Shown here: in pieces, positions 1 through 8,562 of the stretch | How the letters are laid out: every line of letters starts with the position of its first letter | Position numbering within the stretch: the stretch's first letter is position 1 | Source: Ectopseudomonas toyotomiensis | Lineage (GTDB): Bacteria > Pseudomonadota > Gammaproteobacteria > Pseudomonadales > Pseudomonadaceae | Length of the DNA: 64,000 nt | Direction of reading: 5' to 3' | Assembly (NCBI RefSeq): GCF_900115695.1 | Contig: NZ_FOXK01000008.1 | Coordinates: 186,001 to 250,000, forward strand | Position numbers and translations under genes: made by a program | Notes under the pieces: model-generated | What the model saw: the letters and a program-made list of their open reading frames with translations, nothing else | Database searches by the model: none | What the model was told of the DNA's origin: nothing

Positions 1-97
1 CAGCGACGAGATCCTGCGCACCTTCGACCCCAAGGAACTGTTCGACCGCCGCGTCGACTTCGCCGCACCTGCCCAACCCCAGGAGGTGAGCGCATGA
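1..97 (+). CDS. soxD: Sarcosine oxidase delta subunit, C-terminal end (partial)
   Basis: The last 31 codons of a reading frame run in from the left edge and stop at a TGA that overlaps the next ATG in an ATGA junction. The tail contains the segment RTFDPKELFDRRVDF. Heterotetrameric sarcosine oxidase genes are normally ordered soxB-soxD-soxA-soxG, and the next two genes are clearly soxA and soxG, so this is best read as the end of the small zinc-binding delta subunit. The zinc-binding cysteines would lie in the missing part. The identity therefore rests mainly on position and on the tail. Confidence 0.8.
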   Translation, partial: SDEILRTFDPKELFDRRVDFAAPAQPQEVSA

Positions 98-2991
98 GCG
101 CCGCTGCCCGCCTGCCGGCCCCGCTGGGCCTGCTGATCGACCGCAACCGCCCCGTCAGTTTCGACTTCGAGGGCACCACCTACCAGGGCCTGGCCGGCGA
201 CAGCATCGCCAGCGCCCTGCTGGCCAACCAGCGCTGGCTGCTGTCGCGCTCGTTCAAGTACCACCGCCCGCGCGGCCCGCTGTCGATGGCCGGGCAGGAT
301 GCCAACACCCTGGTGCAACTGCCGGACGAGCCCAACGTGCTGGCCGACATGCAGCCGCTGTCTGGCGGCCTGCAAGTCAGCGCGCAGAACTATAACGGCA
401 GCCTGGACAAGGATCGCGACGCCCTGCTCGGGCACTTCTCCAAGTTCATGCCGGTGGGCTTCTACTACCGCTCCTTCTACAAGCCCAAGGGCATGTGGAA
501 GGTCTGGGAACCCTTGATCCGCAAGAAAGCCGGCCTCGGCGTGCTCAACCTCAAGCTACAACCGCAGTACCACGACAAGGCCTTCCTGTTCACCGACCTC
601 GCGGTGATCGGCGCCGGCCCTGCCGGCTTGTGCGCGGCGCTGACCGCAGCCAACGCCGGGGCCAAGGTGCTGCTGATCGAACAGCAGAATTATCTGGGCG
701 GCGCGCTGACCTGGGCGCGCTTCGACGTCGAAGGCAAGCGTGCCACCGAGCTGCGCGCCGAGCTGTTGGCCGCCGTCGAAGGCCACGCCAATATCCGCAT
801 CCTCAAGGACGCCACCTGCAACGCCTGGTTCACCGATCACTACCTGCCAGTGATCCAGGGCAATCGCATGTACAAGGTGCGCGCCCGCCAGTGCATCAAT
901 GCCGCTGGCGCCTTCGACCAGCCGGTGGTGTTCCGCAACAACGACCTGCCCGGCGTGCTGCTGACCAGCGCCGCGCAGCGCCTGATCAAGCTCTACGCGG
1001 TCAAGCCGGGCCAACGCGCCGTGGTGCTGACCGGAAACGACGACAGCTACCTGGCCGCCCTCGACCTGCTCGATGCCGGTGTCGAGGTCGCCGCCCTGGT
1101 GGACATGCGCGAGCGCGCCGCTGACGGCAGCCTGGCCACCGCCCTGCAAACCCGTGGCGTTGCCTGCCATGCCAGCAGCACGGTGTACGAAGCGCTGGGC
1201 GACAAGCACCTGCACGCCGTGGACGTGCGCCGCATCACCGCCCAGGGTGAGGTTGCCGCGAGCGGCCTGCGCATCGACTGCGACCTGCTGTGCATGTCCG
1301 CCGGCTACATGCCGGTGTACCAGTTGCTGTGCCAGGCCGGCGGCAAGCTGGACTACGACGACGCCAGTGCCTGTTTCAGCCTGTCCGGCCTGCCAAGCGG
1401 GCTGCAGGTGGTCGGTTCGGTCAACGGTCGCAATGCCCTCGACGCGCTGCTCATCGATGCCGCCAACGGCGCCCTGCGCGCACTGGCCGCCCTTGGCCTG
1501 GAAGCCAGTCAGCCACTGCGCGAGCTGCCAGCCGAGCCACGGGTCAACTTCCCCTGGCCGATCTTCCCACACCCGAAAGGCAAGGATTTCGTCGACTTCG
1601 ACGAAGACCTGCAGGTGCGTGACATCGTCAACGCCACCCGCATCGGCTACCGCGACGTGCAACTGGTCAAACGCTTCTCCACCGTCGGCATGGGCCCCTC
1701 GCAGGGCCGCCACTCGGCGCTGCCCACCGCACGTCTGGTCGCTCAGGCCACGGGCCGCAGCGTCAGCGAAACCGGGGTGACCACCGCGCGCCCGCCGTTC
1801 AGCCCGGAAACCCTGGCGCAGGTTGCTGGGCGTGGCTTCGATCCGTATCGGCAAACCGCCATGCACGCACGCCATCTGGAGCTGGGGGCGAAGATGATGC
1901 CCGCCGGCATCTGGCAGCGCCCAGCCTACTACGGCAAGCCGGAAGAACGCGAAGCCTGCATGCAGGCCGAGGCGCGCCAGGTGCGTGAGAAGGTCGGCCT
2001 GATCGACGTATCCACCCTGGGCGGCCTCGACGTGCGCGGCCCGGACGCCGCCGAGCTGCTCAACCGCCTCTACACCTTCGCCTTCGCCAAGCAGACGGTG
2101 GGCCGTTCGCGCTATGCGCTGATGACCAACGAGCATGGCGTGGTGATCGACGATGGCGTCTGCGCGCGCTTTGCCGACGAGCACTTCTACGTCAGCGCCA
2201 CCACCAGCGGTGTCGATCGCGTCTACCAGCAGATGCTCAAGTGGAACGCGCAGTGGCGCCTGAACGTCGACATCACCAACGTCACCGCCGCGCTGGCTGC
2301 GGTCAACCTGGCCGGGCCGGATTCGCGCAAGGTGCTGGCCAAACTGTGCAGTGATGTCGACCTGTCCGCCGAGGGCTTCCCCTACCTGGCCGTGCGCCTG
2401 GGCACGGTCGCCGGCATTCCCGCCCGCCTGCTGCGGGTCGGTTTCGTCGGTGAACTGGGCTACGAAATCCACGTTCCGGCGCGTTATGGCGAAGCCCTGT
2501 GGGATGCGCTGATGGAAGCCGGTCGGGAGTTCGACATCCGCCCCTTCGGCGTCGAGACGCAGCGCCTGCTGCGCCTGGAAAAGGGCCACGTCATCATCAG
2601 CCAGGACACCGACGGCATGACCAGCCCGGCCGAGATCGACATGGGCTGGGCCATCGCCCGCAGCAAGCCGTTCTTCGTCGGCAAACGCTCGGTGGAAATC
2701 CTCGAAGCGCAGCCGCCGATCCGCAAGCTGGTCGGCTTCACCCTGCCCAAGGGCAGCAGCCAGCCGCTGGAAGGCCATCTGGTGCTCAAGGGGCCGGACA
2801 TCAGCGGCAACGTCACCTCCTGCGAGTACTCGCAGACCCTCGGTCAGATCATCGGCCTGGCCTACTGCGCGCCCGACCAGGCCACGCCGGGCCAGCGCCT
2901 GCCGATCCGCGTCGAAGGCGGCGAGATGGTGCAGGCCACCGTGGTGCAACTGCCCTTCTATGACCCTGAAAGCCAACGCCAGGAGCTGTGA
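94..2991 (+). CDS. soxA: Sarcosine oxidase alpha subunit
   Basis: At 965 residues this is close to the usual length of about 1000 for the large subunit of heterotetrameric sarcosine oxidase. That cytoplasmic enzyme oxidises sarcosine to glycine, makes peroxide and passes the one-carbon unit to tetrahydrofolate. The N-terminal 100 residues resemble the ferredoxin-like domain of the family (FKYHRPRG, DANTLVQL). A dinucleotide-binding fold follows near residue 170 (VIGAGPAGLCAA). The C-terminal 380 residues are a GcvT-like folate domain (GVETQRLLRLEKGHVI, EIDMGWAI). The start overlaps the soxD stop by four bases and soxG begins one base after its stop, so the genes are probably translationally coupled. 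The pathway serves choline, betaine and carnitine breakdown. Confidence 0.97.
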   Translation: MSAAARLPAPLGLLIDRNRPVSFDFEGTTYQGLAGDSIASALLANQRWLLSRSFKYHRPRGPLSMAGQDANTLVQLPDEPNVLADMQPLSGGLQVSAQNYNGSLDKDRDALLGHFSKFMPVGFYYRSFYKPKGMWKVWEPLIRKKAGLGVLNLKLQPQYHDKAFLFTDLAVIGAGPAGLCAALTAANAGAKVLLIEQQNYLGGALTWARFDVEGKRATELRAELLAAVEGHANIRILKDATCNAWFTDHYLPVIQGNRMYKVRARQCINAAGAFDQPVVFRNNDLPGVLLTSAAQRLIKLYAVKPGQRAVVLTGNDDSYLAALDLLDAGVEVAALVDMRERAADGSLATALQTRGVACHASSTVYEALGDKHLHAVDVRRITAQGEVAASGLRIDCDLLCMSAGYMPVYQLLCQAGGKLDYDDASACFSLSGLPSGLQVVGSVNGRNALDALLIDAANGALRALAALGLEASQPLRELPAEPRVNFPWPIFPHPKGKDFVDFDEDLQVRDIVNATRIGYRDVQLVKRFSTVGMGPSQGRHSALPTARLVAQATGRSVSETGVTTARPPFSPETLAQVAGRGFDPYRQTAMHARHLELGAKMMPAGIWQRPAYYGKPEEREACMQAEARQVREKVGLIDVSTLGGLDVRGPDAAELLNRLYTFAFAKQTVGRSRYALMTNEHGVVIDDGVCARFADEHFYVSATTSGVDRVYQQMLKWNAQWRLNVDITNVTAALAAVNLAGPDSRKVLAKLCSDVDLSAEGFPYLAVRLGTVAGIPARLLRVGFVGELGYEIHVPARYGEALWDALMEAGREFDIRPFGVETQRLLRLEKGHVIISQDTDGMTSPAEIDMGWAIARSKPFFVGKRSVEILEAQPPIRKLVGFTLPKGSSQPLEGHLVLKGPDISGNVTSCEYSQTLGQIIGLAYCAPDQATPGQRLPIRVEGGEMVQATVVQLPFYDPESQRQEL

Positions 2992-2992
2992 G

Positions 2993-3667
2993 ATGACCCT
3001 CCAAGCCAATCAATTCGCAGCGCGCAGCCCGCTCTACCGCCTGCAGGCCGGCGCCACCCTCGCCCCGTTCGGCGAGAGCTGCATCGTCACCACCTACGGC
3101 CAGGGCGACGAAAGCGCCCTGCTGGGCCACTGCGCGCTCATCGACCTGACCAACCTCGCCCGCTACGGCCTGCGCGGCCCGGCGGCGGCTGACTACCTGG
3201 GCGCACTGGGCTACCAGCTACCGCAGGCGCCCAACCAGGCGCTGAGCCAGGCCGATGGCAGCCACGTACTGCGCCTGTCGCAGACCGAGTACCTGCTGCT
3301 CGGCAGCCTGCACGATGCCGGCAGCAAAACGCAGCGCGAGGAAAGCCAGTGGCAGCCCAGCGCCGGCCAGTATCTGCTGCCGCGCCAGGACAGCCACGCC
3401 TGGCTGGTGCTCACAGGCACTTGCCAGACCGAGGTGATGGCCAAGCTCTGCGGCGTCGACCTCAGCCCGCAGGCCTTCGCCGTCGGCCAGGTGGCGCAGA
3501 CCTCGGCAGCGCGGGTCAACGTCATAGTCGCCAACCTGCCGCTGGGCGAAGTGCCGTGCCTGCACCTCCTCTGCGACCGCGCCTCGGTGCATTACTTCTG
3601 GGGTGCGCTACTCGATGCCATGCAGGAGTTCGGCGGCCGGCCGGTGGGAATCGACGCCCTGCCCTGA
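2993..3667 (+). CDS. soxG: Sarcosine oxidase gamma subunit
   Basis: This 224-residue protein starts at the ATG one base after the soxA stop; AGGAG at the end of soxA is well placed as its ribosome site. An upstream in-frame ATG at 2960 lies inside soxA and is unlikely. SoxG is a small GcvT-like subunit needed for the heterotetrameric complex, and length, order and composition fit. It is probably the last gene of the sox operon, since a REP-like inverted repeat follows within 10 bases. The purU gene often found in this operon is absent; the only purU here is 18 kb away. Confidence 0.93.
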   Translation: MTLQANQFAARSPLYRLQAGATLAPFGESCIVTTYGQGDESALLGHCALIDLTNLARYGLRGPAAADYLGALGYQLPQAPNQALSQADGSHVLRLSQTEYLLLGSLHDAGSKTQREESQWQPSAGQYLLPRQDSHAWLVLTGTCQTEVMAKLCGVDLSPQAFAVGQVAQTSAARVNVIVANLPLGEVPCLHLLCDRASVHYFWGALLDAMQEFGGRPVGIDALP

Positions 3668-3675
3668 GCCCCCAA

Positions 3676-3733
3676 GGTGCGCACGGCGCACCCTACGGCC
3701 ATGGCGCCAAACGTAGTGTGCGCCATTCGCACC
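3676..3733. repeat. Inverted pair of REP-like repeats (BIME-like)
   Basis: Two 21-base units face each other at 3676-3696 and 3713-3733. Reversing the first and comparing with the second gives 18 of 21 matches. The shared core is GTAG, one variable base, then GTGCGCC, ending in CGCACC. Each unit is itself partly palindromic. Such GTAGGGTGCGC-type units are scattered between genes in several Pseudomonas genomes (general knowledge, not tested here). The position directly after soxG suggests a role in mRNA 3-prime end protection or termination. Confidence 0.75.
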
Positions 3734-3761
3734 ACCTCCCCACCGAATCTGGAGGACAGCC

Positions 3762-4535
3762 ATGGGCATCCACGAAGACGAACTGGACTACCGCGTACCG
3801 GCGCTGCAACGCGGCCTGAGCATCCTGCAGATGTTCAACGCCAGCGAGCGCAGCCTGAGCAGCAACGCCATCGCCGAGCGCCTGGGGGTCAGCGTCTCGG
3901 CCATCTATCGCATCCTGGTCACGCTCACCGACATGGGCTACCTGCGCAAGCTCGGCAAGAACAGCTACGAGCTAGGCCCGCAGGTGCTCTGCGATGGCTT
4001 CGCCTACCTGGCCAGCCGCGACCTGGTGGACATCGCCATGCCGCACCTCAATGCCCTGCGCGACCGCACCTCGCTGTCGTGCCACCTGTCCATCCGCGAG
4101 CAGACCGACAGCCTCTATATCGGCCGCGCCTTCGCCGCCCAGCGCCTGTCGGTGAACATCCCCATCGGCACGCGCATTCCCTGCCACTGCACGGCCATGG
4201 GCCGCATGCTGCTCAGCGGCCTGACACCCATGGAGCTGGACAAGCTCTACCAGCACGTGCGCCTGGACGACTACCCACCGCCCGCGCCGAAGACCCTGCC
4301 CGAACTGCAGCAATTGCTGGAACGCGACCGCGAGCGCGGCTGGGTGATGCACCGCTCCGACTACTCCACCGCCATCGCCTGCGCCGTGCGCGACCATCGC
4401 GGCGACGTGGTGGCGGCCATCAACCTGTCCGGTCCCGAAGCGGTGATGGACAGCCCGGTGGCACGCGAACGCTATCGGGAAAGCCTGCAACAGTGCGCGG
4501 ATGCGATTTCCCTGGAGCTGGGCGCGCGCATGTAA
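3762..4535 (+). CDS. IclR-family transcriptional regulator
   Basis: This 257-residue protein has an N-terminal winged helix-turn-helix (LSSNAIAERLGVSVSAIYR, about residues 27-55), preceded by the typical VPALQRGLSILQMF. An IclR effector domain follows (TRIPCHCTAMGRMLLS near 140; WVMHRSDYSTAIACAVRDH near 195). GGAGG lies eight bases before the ATG. It sits just downstream of the sox genes on the same strand but is separated by the repeat pair, so it may be independently transcribed. A role in controlling sarcosine, betaine or one-carbon genes is inferred from position only; the ligand cannot be read from sequence. Confidence 0.9.
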   Translation: MGIHEDELDYRVPALQRGLSILQMFNASERSLSSNAIAERLGVSVSAIYRILVTLTDMGYLRKLGKNSYELGPQVLCDGFAYLASRDLVDIAMPHLNALRDRTSLSCHLSIREQTDSLYIGRAFAAQRLSVNIPIGTRIPCHCTAMGRMLLSGLTPMELDKLYQHVRLDDYPPPAPKTLPELQQLLERDRERGWVMHRSDYSTAIACAVRDHRGDVVAAINLSGPEAVMDSPVARERYRESLQQCADAISLELGARM

Positions 4536-4966
4536 CAGGGCTCAGGGCACTTCCCCAGCGGCAAGCGCGCCGATACGCTGTCGCCCAACACGTGCGCCGC
4601 CTGCTCGCCAGCGGCGGCGCAAGGGCAGCAACCAGCGAAACGCCCATCATCTCCTGGAAAACCCTGCCTGGCCTTGCCGGCCATCAAACATCACCGGATA
4701 AACGGCCGAGACTTCTGGCATTGCATCGTGTTCAAGCGCTCAGCCGGGCAGATGCATGAGCGGGATTCGGCCAGATACCTGCCTCGCAACGTACCCACCG
4801 ACTTCACCGCCATGCAGCCGAAGTGGTTTATCGCAGTGCACAGGGCAAGCGCCTGACATGCCTGGCGACTGCGCCACTTGGGCAGATAACGCTAATTGAT
4901 CTTATTTAAATTCCGTTAGCCTGCTAATCTTGGCGCCCCGTTTCCTGCCCGCCGGATAGTTCCACG
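4536..4966. other. Intergenic stretch without a convincing gene
   Basis: This 431-base gap follows the IclR gene. Short open frames in it (for example 4674-4856) lack a ribosome site and a protein-like composition. GC content falls sharply after 4880, where AT-rich sequence and a Fur-like site suggest the promoter of the next operon. I see nothing else in it. Confidence 0.6.
4885..4903 (+). promoter_or_regulatory. Fur-box-like site upstream of DUF1111/imelysin cluster
   Basis: GATAACGCTAATTGATCTT matches 12 of 19 positions of the Fur consensus GATAATGATAATCATTATC, with the first half much better than the second. It lies 64 bases before the start of the DUF1111 gene in a locally AT-rich patch. 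Imelysin-type operons in Pseudomonas are iron-repressed, which makes a real site plausible. No binding data are available. Confidence 0.45.
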
Positions 4967-6379
4967 ATGTCGCCGCTTCAGCGCTGCCTGCTGCCCTTTC
5001 TGGCCCTGTCTCTGATCGCTTGCGAACAGCGGCCTGAATTCACCCAGGCAGAGCCTGGCGAACATCTCTCGGCCGGTGCGGCGACGGTACGCAAGTTCGA
5101 TCACAACGCCTTCTCCCTGCCTTCGGCGAACCTCGCACCCAGCCGCCGTCTGGATTTCGCGGTGGGCAACAGTTTCTTCCGCAACCCCTGGGTCACGGCG
5201 CCGGCCACCACCACCGCGCGCGACGGCCTGGGCCCGTTGTTCAACACCAATGCCTGCCAGAACTGCCACCTCAAGGACGGCCGCGGCCATCCGCCCGAGC
5301 CGGGCGCACTCAGCGCTGCCTCCATGCTGGTGCGTCTGTCGCTGCCGGCCGGCCCCGAGCATGCCGAGTTGCTGCAGCGCCAGGGCGTGGTCGCCGAGCC
5401 CACCTACGGCACCCAGCTGCAGGACATGGCCAACCCCGGCATAGCCCCCGAGGGCAAGGTCCGCGTCACCTACAGCAGCGTGCCGGTGCGCTTCGCCGAT
5501 GGCACCCTGGTGGAGCTGCGCAAACCCGAGCTGCAGATCAGCCAGCTGGGCTATGGCGCCATGCATCCGGACACCCTGTTCTCCACTCGCATCGCCCCGC
5601 CGATGATCGGCCTTGGTTTGCTCGAAGCCATTGCCGAGCAGGACATACTCGCCGCTGCCGATCCGGATGATGCCGATGGCGACGGCATTTCCGGGCGCCC
5701 CAACATCGTCTGGGATCGACAGCTGCAACGCAGCGTGCTCGGGCGCTTCGGCTGGAAGGCCGGACAACCCAACCTCAACCAGCAGAATGCCGATGCCTTC
5801 GCCAATGACATGGGCCTGACCAGTTCGCTGATCCCCCATGACAACTGCACCGCGGCGCAGGCCGATTGCCTGGCCGCGCCCCATGGTGGCGAACCGGAGG
5901 TCAGCGACAATATTCTGGCCAGCGTACTGTTCTACAGCCGCAACCTGGGCGTGCCGGCCCGGCGTGACGTCGATGCGCCCGAGGTGCTCAAGGGCAAGAG
6001 CCTGTTCCATCAGGCCGGCTGCCAGCAATGCCATACACCCAGTTTCACTACCTCGGCCGATGCCGCCGAGCCGGAACTGGCCAACCAGTTGATCCGTCCT
6101 TATACAGACATGCTGCTGCATGACATGGGCGACGGGTTGGCCGATGGCCGCGAGGAGTTTCTCGCCACCGGTCGCGAATGGCGCACGGCGCCGTTGTGGG
6201 GCATTGGCCTGACGCAAGCGGTCAATGGTCACACTCAGTTCCTGCATGACGGCCGTGCACGCAACCTGCTGGAAGCCATTCTCTGGCACGGTGGCGAGGC
6301 CGAGGCGGCCAAACTGCATGTGCTGAAATTCGATGCCGACGAGCGAGCAGCGCTGCTCGCCTTCCTGAATTCCCTTTGA
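4967..6379 (+). CDS. Diheme DUF1111 (thiol oxidoreductase-like) lipoprotein
   Basis: A 470-residue exported protein. Its signal peptide ends in a lipobox (LIAC, Cys19), so it should be a lipoprotein facing the periplasm. Two c-type heme motifs are visible, CQNCH at 97-101 and CQQCH at 352-356, the layout of the DUF1111 family (COG3488), which is distantly related to MauG and diheme peroxidases. The second motif is followed by a MauG-like C-terminal domain ending in WHGGEAEAAK. The physiological electron donor and substrate are unknown. The imelysin-like gene starts 10 bases after its stop, so both are probably on one iron-responsive mRNA. Confidence 0.88.
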   Translation: MSPLQRCLLPFLALSLIACEQRPEFTQAEPGEHLSAGAATVRKFDHNAFSLPSANLAPSRRLDFAVGNSFFRNPWVTAPATTTARDGLGPLFNTNACQNCHLKDGRGHPPEPGALSAASMLVRLSLPAGPEHAELLQRQGVVAEPTYGTQLQDMANPGIAPEGKVRVTYSSVPVRFADGTLVELRKPELQISQLGYGAMHPDTLFSTRIAPPMIGLGLLEAIAEQDILAAADPDDADGDGISGRPNIVWDRQLQRSVLGRFGWKAGQPNLNQQNADAFANDMGLTSSLIPHDNCTAAQADCLAAPHGGEPEVSDNILASVLFYSRNLGVPARRDVDAPEVLKGKSLFHQAGCQQCHTPSFTTSADAAEPELANQLIRPYTDMLLHDMGDGLADGREEFLATGREWRTAPLWGIGLTQAVNGHTQFLHDGRARNLLEAILWHGGEAEAAKLHVLKFDADERAALLAFLNSL

Positions 6380-6389
6380 GGAGCCTGCG

Positions 6390-7451
6390 ATGTTGCACAA
6401 AACCCTGATCGCCTCCCTGCTCGGCCTGGCCCTGGTCGGCTGCGGCCAGCAGGACCCGCAAGCCAAGGTCAGCGCTGCGCTGACCGATGGCGTGCTGTTG
6501 CCGGCCTACAGCAGTTGGCAGGAAGCTGACCGCCAGTTGGCGGCCAATGCCGAAGCCTTCTGTGCAGGCAGCACCGATCTGAGCGCCGCTCGCCAGGCCT
6601 TTCTCGGCGCACAAAGCGCCTGGGCCGGCCTGCAACCCTTGCTGATCGGGCCGCTGGCCGAAGGCAACCGCGCCTGGCAAATCCAGTTCTGGCCGGACAA
6701 GAAGAACCTGGTGCAGCGCCAGGTCGAAGCATTGCTGAAGAACAAGCCGCAGTTGAGTGCGGATGACCTGTCCAATGCCAGCGTGGTGGTTCAGGGCCTG
6801 ACCGCCTACGAATACATTCTGTTCGACCCCAATCTGGACCTCGCCCAGGCCGAACAGAAAGCGCGCTATTGCCCACTGCTGCAAGCCATCGGCAAACACC
6901 AGCAGGCACTGGCCGCAGAGATCGTTGGCGAATGGCAGGCCAAATCTGGCATGGCCGAACAGCTGAAGGCATTCCCCAACGAGCGCTACGCCGACGCCAA
7001 CGAAGCGATCGCCGAGCTGTTGCGCGTGCAGGTCAGCGCCCTGGATGGCCTGAAGAAGAAACTCGGTGCGCCGATGGGCCGCCAGAACAAGGGCATCGCC
7101 CAGCCTTACCAGGCCGAAGCCTGGCGCAGTGCCGGCAGCCTGGCCAACCAGGGCGCCGCACTGGCCAGTGCCGAACTGCTGTGGCACGGCAGCAACCGTG
7201 ACGGTATTCAGTCGCTGCTGGGCGATGACCAGGCCGACCTGGCAAAACGCATCGACGCCGCTTACCAGGACACCCGTCAACGCCTGGCCGCACTCGACAG
7301 CCCACTAGGTGAGTTGCTGGAAGATGAAGCCGGTCGCACCGCCCTGAACGAGCTGTACGACAGTCTCAATCGCCTGCACCGCCTGCAGGAAAGCGAACTG
7401 GCCAAGGCCCTCGACGTGCAGATCGGCTTCAACGCCCACGACGGGGATTGA
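6390..7451 (+). CDS. Imelysin-like (M75/EfeO-related) lipoprotein with degenerate metal motif
   Basis: At 353 residues, this has a signal peptide with lipobox LVGC (Cys18) and an all-helical imelysin-like body. Imelysin proteins are iron-regulated periplasmic or outer-membrane proteins related to EfeO, and usually carry GxHxxE. The corresponding stretch here is GLTAYE (136-141): the histidine is threonine, so this copy probably does not bind metal in the usual way. The paralogue at 40183-41520 keeps the motif. AGGAG precedes the ATG. Its stop overlaps a TTG of the next frame, pointing to tight coupling with the DUF1513 gene. Confidence 0.85.
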   Translation: MLHKTLIASLLGLALVGCGQQDPQAKVSAALTDGVLLPAYSSWQEADRQLAANAEAFCAGSTDLSAARQAFLGAQSAWAGLQPLLIGPLAEGNRAWQIQFWPDKKNLVQRQVEALLKNKPQLSADDLSNASVVVQGLTAYEYILFDPNLDLAQAEQKARYCPLLQAIGKHQQALAAEIVGEWQAKSGMAEQLKAFPNERYADANEAIAELLRVQVSALDGLKKKLGAPMGRQNKGIAQPYQAEAWRSAGSLANQGAALASAELLWHGSNRDGIQSLLGDDQADLAKRIDAAYQDTRQRLAALDSPLGELLEDEAGRTALNELYDSLNRLHRLQESELAKALDVQIGFNAHDGD

Positions 7452-7453
7452 GC

Positions 7454-8557
7454 ATGCAACGCAGAGCCTTCCTCGGCCTCAGTGCAGCCGCTGCCAGCCT
7501 GGCGGCGGCAGGCGCCTTCGGTGGCTGGACGCTGTTCGGCCCATCCGGCCAGCCGTTGCTTTTGTCGGCCCGTGACGACGGCGACGGCAACCACTACGCC
7601 GTCGGCTATCGCCTCGATGGTCAGCGTGCCTTCGCCACACCGGTGAACGAACGCTGCCACGATGTGGTGCCGCACCCCGCCCTGCCGATGGCACTGTTCG
7701 TCGGTCGCCGACCGAGCACCGAGAGCTACCTGATCGACACCCGCGACGGTCGCCTGCTACAAACACTGAGCTCGCCGGCCGGACGCCACTTCAACGGCCA
7801 CGCGGTGTTCCACAAAGGCGGCGAGTGGCTGTACACCACCGAAAACGACACCACCGAGCCAGGCCGGGGCATCATTGGCGTTTATCGCCTGCAGGGTGAG
7901 CAACTGCTGCGCGACGGTGAACACAGCAGCCATGGCGTCGGCCCGCACCAACTGCTGTGGATGCCCGATGGCGAAACCCTGGTGGTGGCCAACGGCGGAA
8001 TCCGTACCGAAGCGGAAAGCCGCGTGGAAATGAACCTCGACGCCATGCAGGCCAGCCTGGTGCTGATCAGGCGCGACGGCAGCCTGGTCAGCCAGGAGCA
8101 TCTGGCCGACCAGCAGAACAGCATCCGCCACCTGGCTGTCGCGCGTGACGGCACGGTGGTCAGCGGCCAGCAGTACATGGGCGATCTGCATGATCAGGTG
8201 CCGCTGCTGGCGATCAAGCGCCCCGGCCAGCCGTTCCAGCCGTTCGCCCTGGGCGAGACGCAACGCGTGGCGATGAACCAGTACACCGCCAGCGTGGCGA
8301 TTCATGACGAACTGCGACTGCTGGCGCTGACCGCACCGCGCGGCAACCGCTTCTTCATCTGGGATCTGGACAGCGCTCAGGTGCGCCTGGACGTACCATT
8401 GCCAGACTGTGCAGGCGTTGGCGCGGTTGCCGACGGTTTCGTCGTGACCTCGGGTCAGGGCCGTTGCCGCCTGTACGATTGCCGCGGCGAGCGCATCGTC
8501 ACCAACGCCCTGAAGTTACCGGCCGGCCTGTGGGACAACCACCTGCGCCTGGCCTGA
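7454..8557 (+). CDS. DUF1513 protein with Tat signal
   Basis: A 367-residue protein that begins with a twin-arginine signal (QRRAFLGLSAA), so it is probably exported folded to the periplasm. The rest has repeated beta-strand blades with HNGH-, GPHQL- and NQYT-like patches, as in the beta-propeller DUF1513 family. I chose the ATG at 7454 rather than the overlapping TTG at 7448 because the Tat motif then sits close to the N-terminus. It is the last gene of the DUF1111-imelysin-DUF1513 cluster. Its function is not known; co-occurrence suggests a shared role in iron or heme handling. Confidence 0.82.
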   Translation: MQRRAFLGLSAAAASLAAAGAFGGWTLFGPSGQPLLLSARDDGDGNHYAVGYRLDGQRAFATPVNERCHDVVPHPALPMALFVGRRPSTESYLIDTRDGRLLQTLSSPAGRHFNGHAVFHKGGEWLYTTENDTTEPGRGIIGVYRLQGEQLLRDGEHSSHGVGPHQLLWMPDGETLVVANGGIRTEAESRVEMNLDAMQASLVLIRRDGSLVSQEHLADQQNSIRHLAVARDGTVVSGQQYMGDLHDQVPLLAIKRPGQPFQPFALGETQRVAMNQYTASVAIHDELRLLALTAPRGNRFFIWDLDSAQVRLDVPLPDCAGVGAVADGFVVTSGQGRCRLYDCRGERIVTNALKLPAGLWDNHLRLA

Positions 8558-8562
8558 AAGGC

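Noticed and set aside
556..3009. 817-residue minus-strand open frame opposite soxA
   Set aside because: Its composition is the Ala/Gly/Gln/Val/His-rich pattern of a reversed high-GC gene, it has no domain, and soxA on the other strand is unmistakable.
3668..3761. Riboswitch or RNA gene between soxG and IclR
   Set aside because: The structure is explained by an inverted REP-like pair; no known riboswitch core is visible.
4674..4856. 60-residue frame in the gap after the IclR gene
   Set aside because: No ribosome site and no recognisable features; length is expected by chance.
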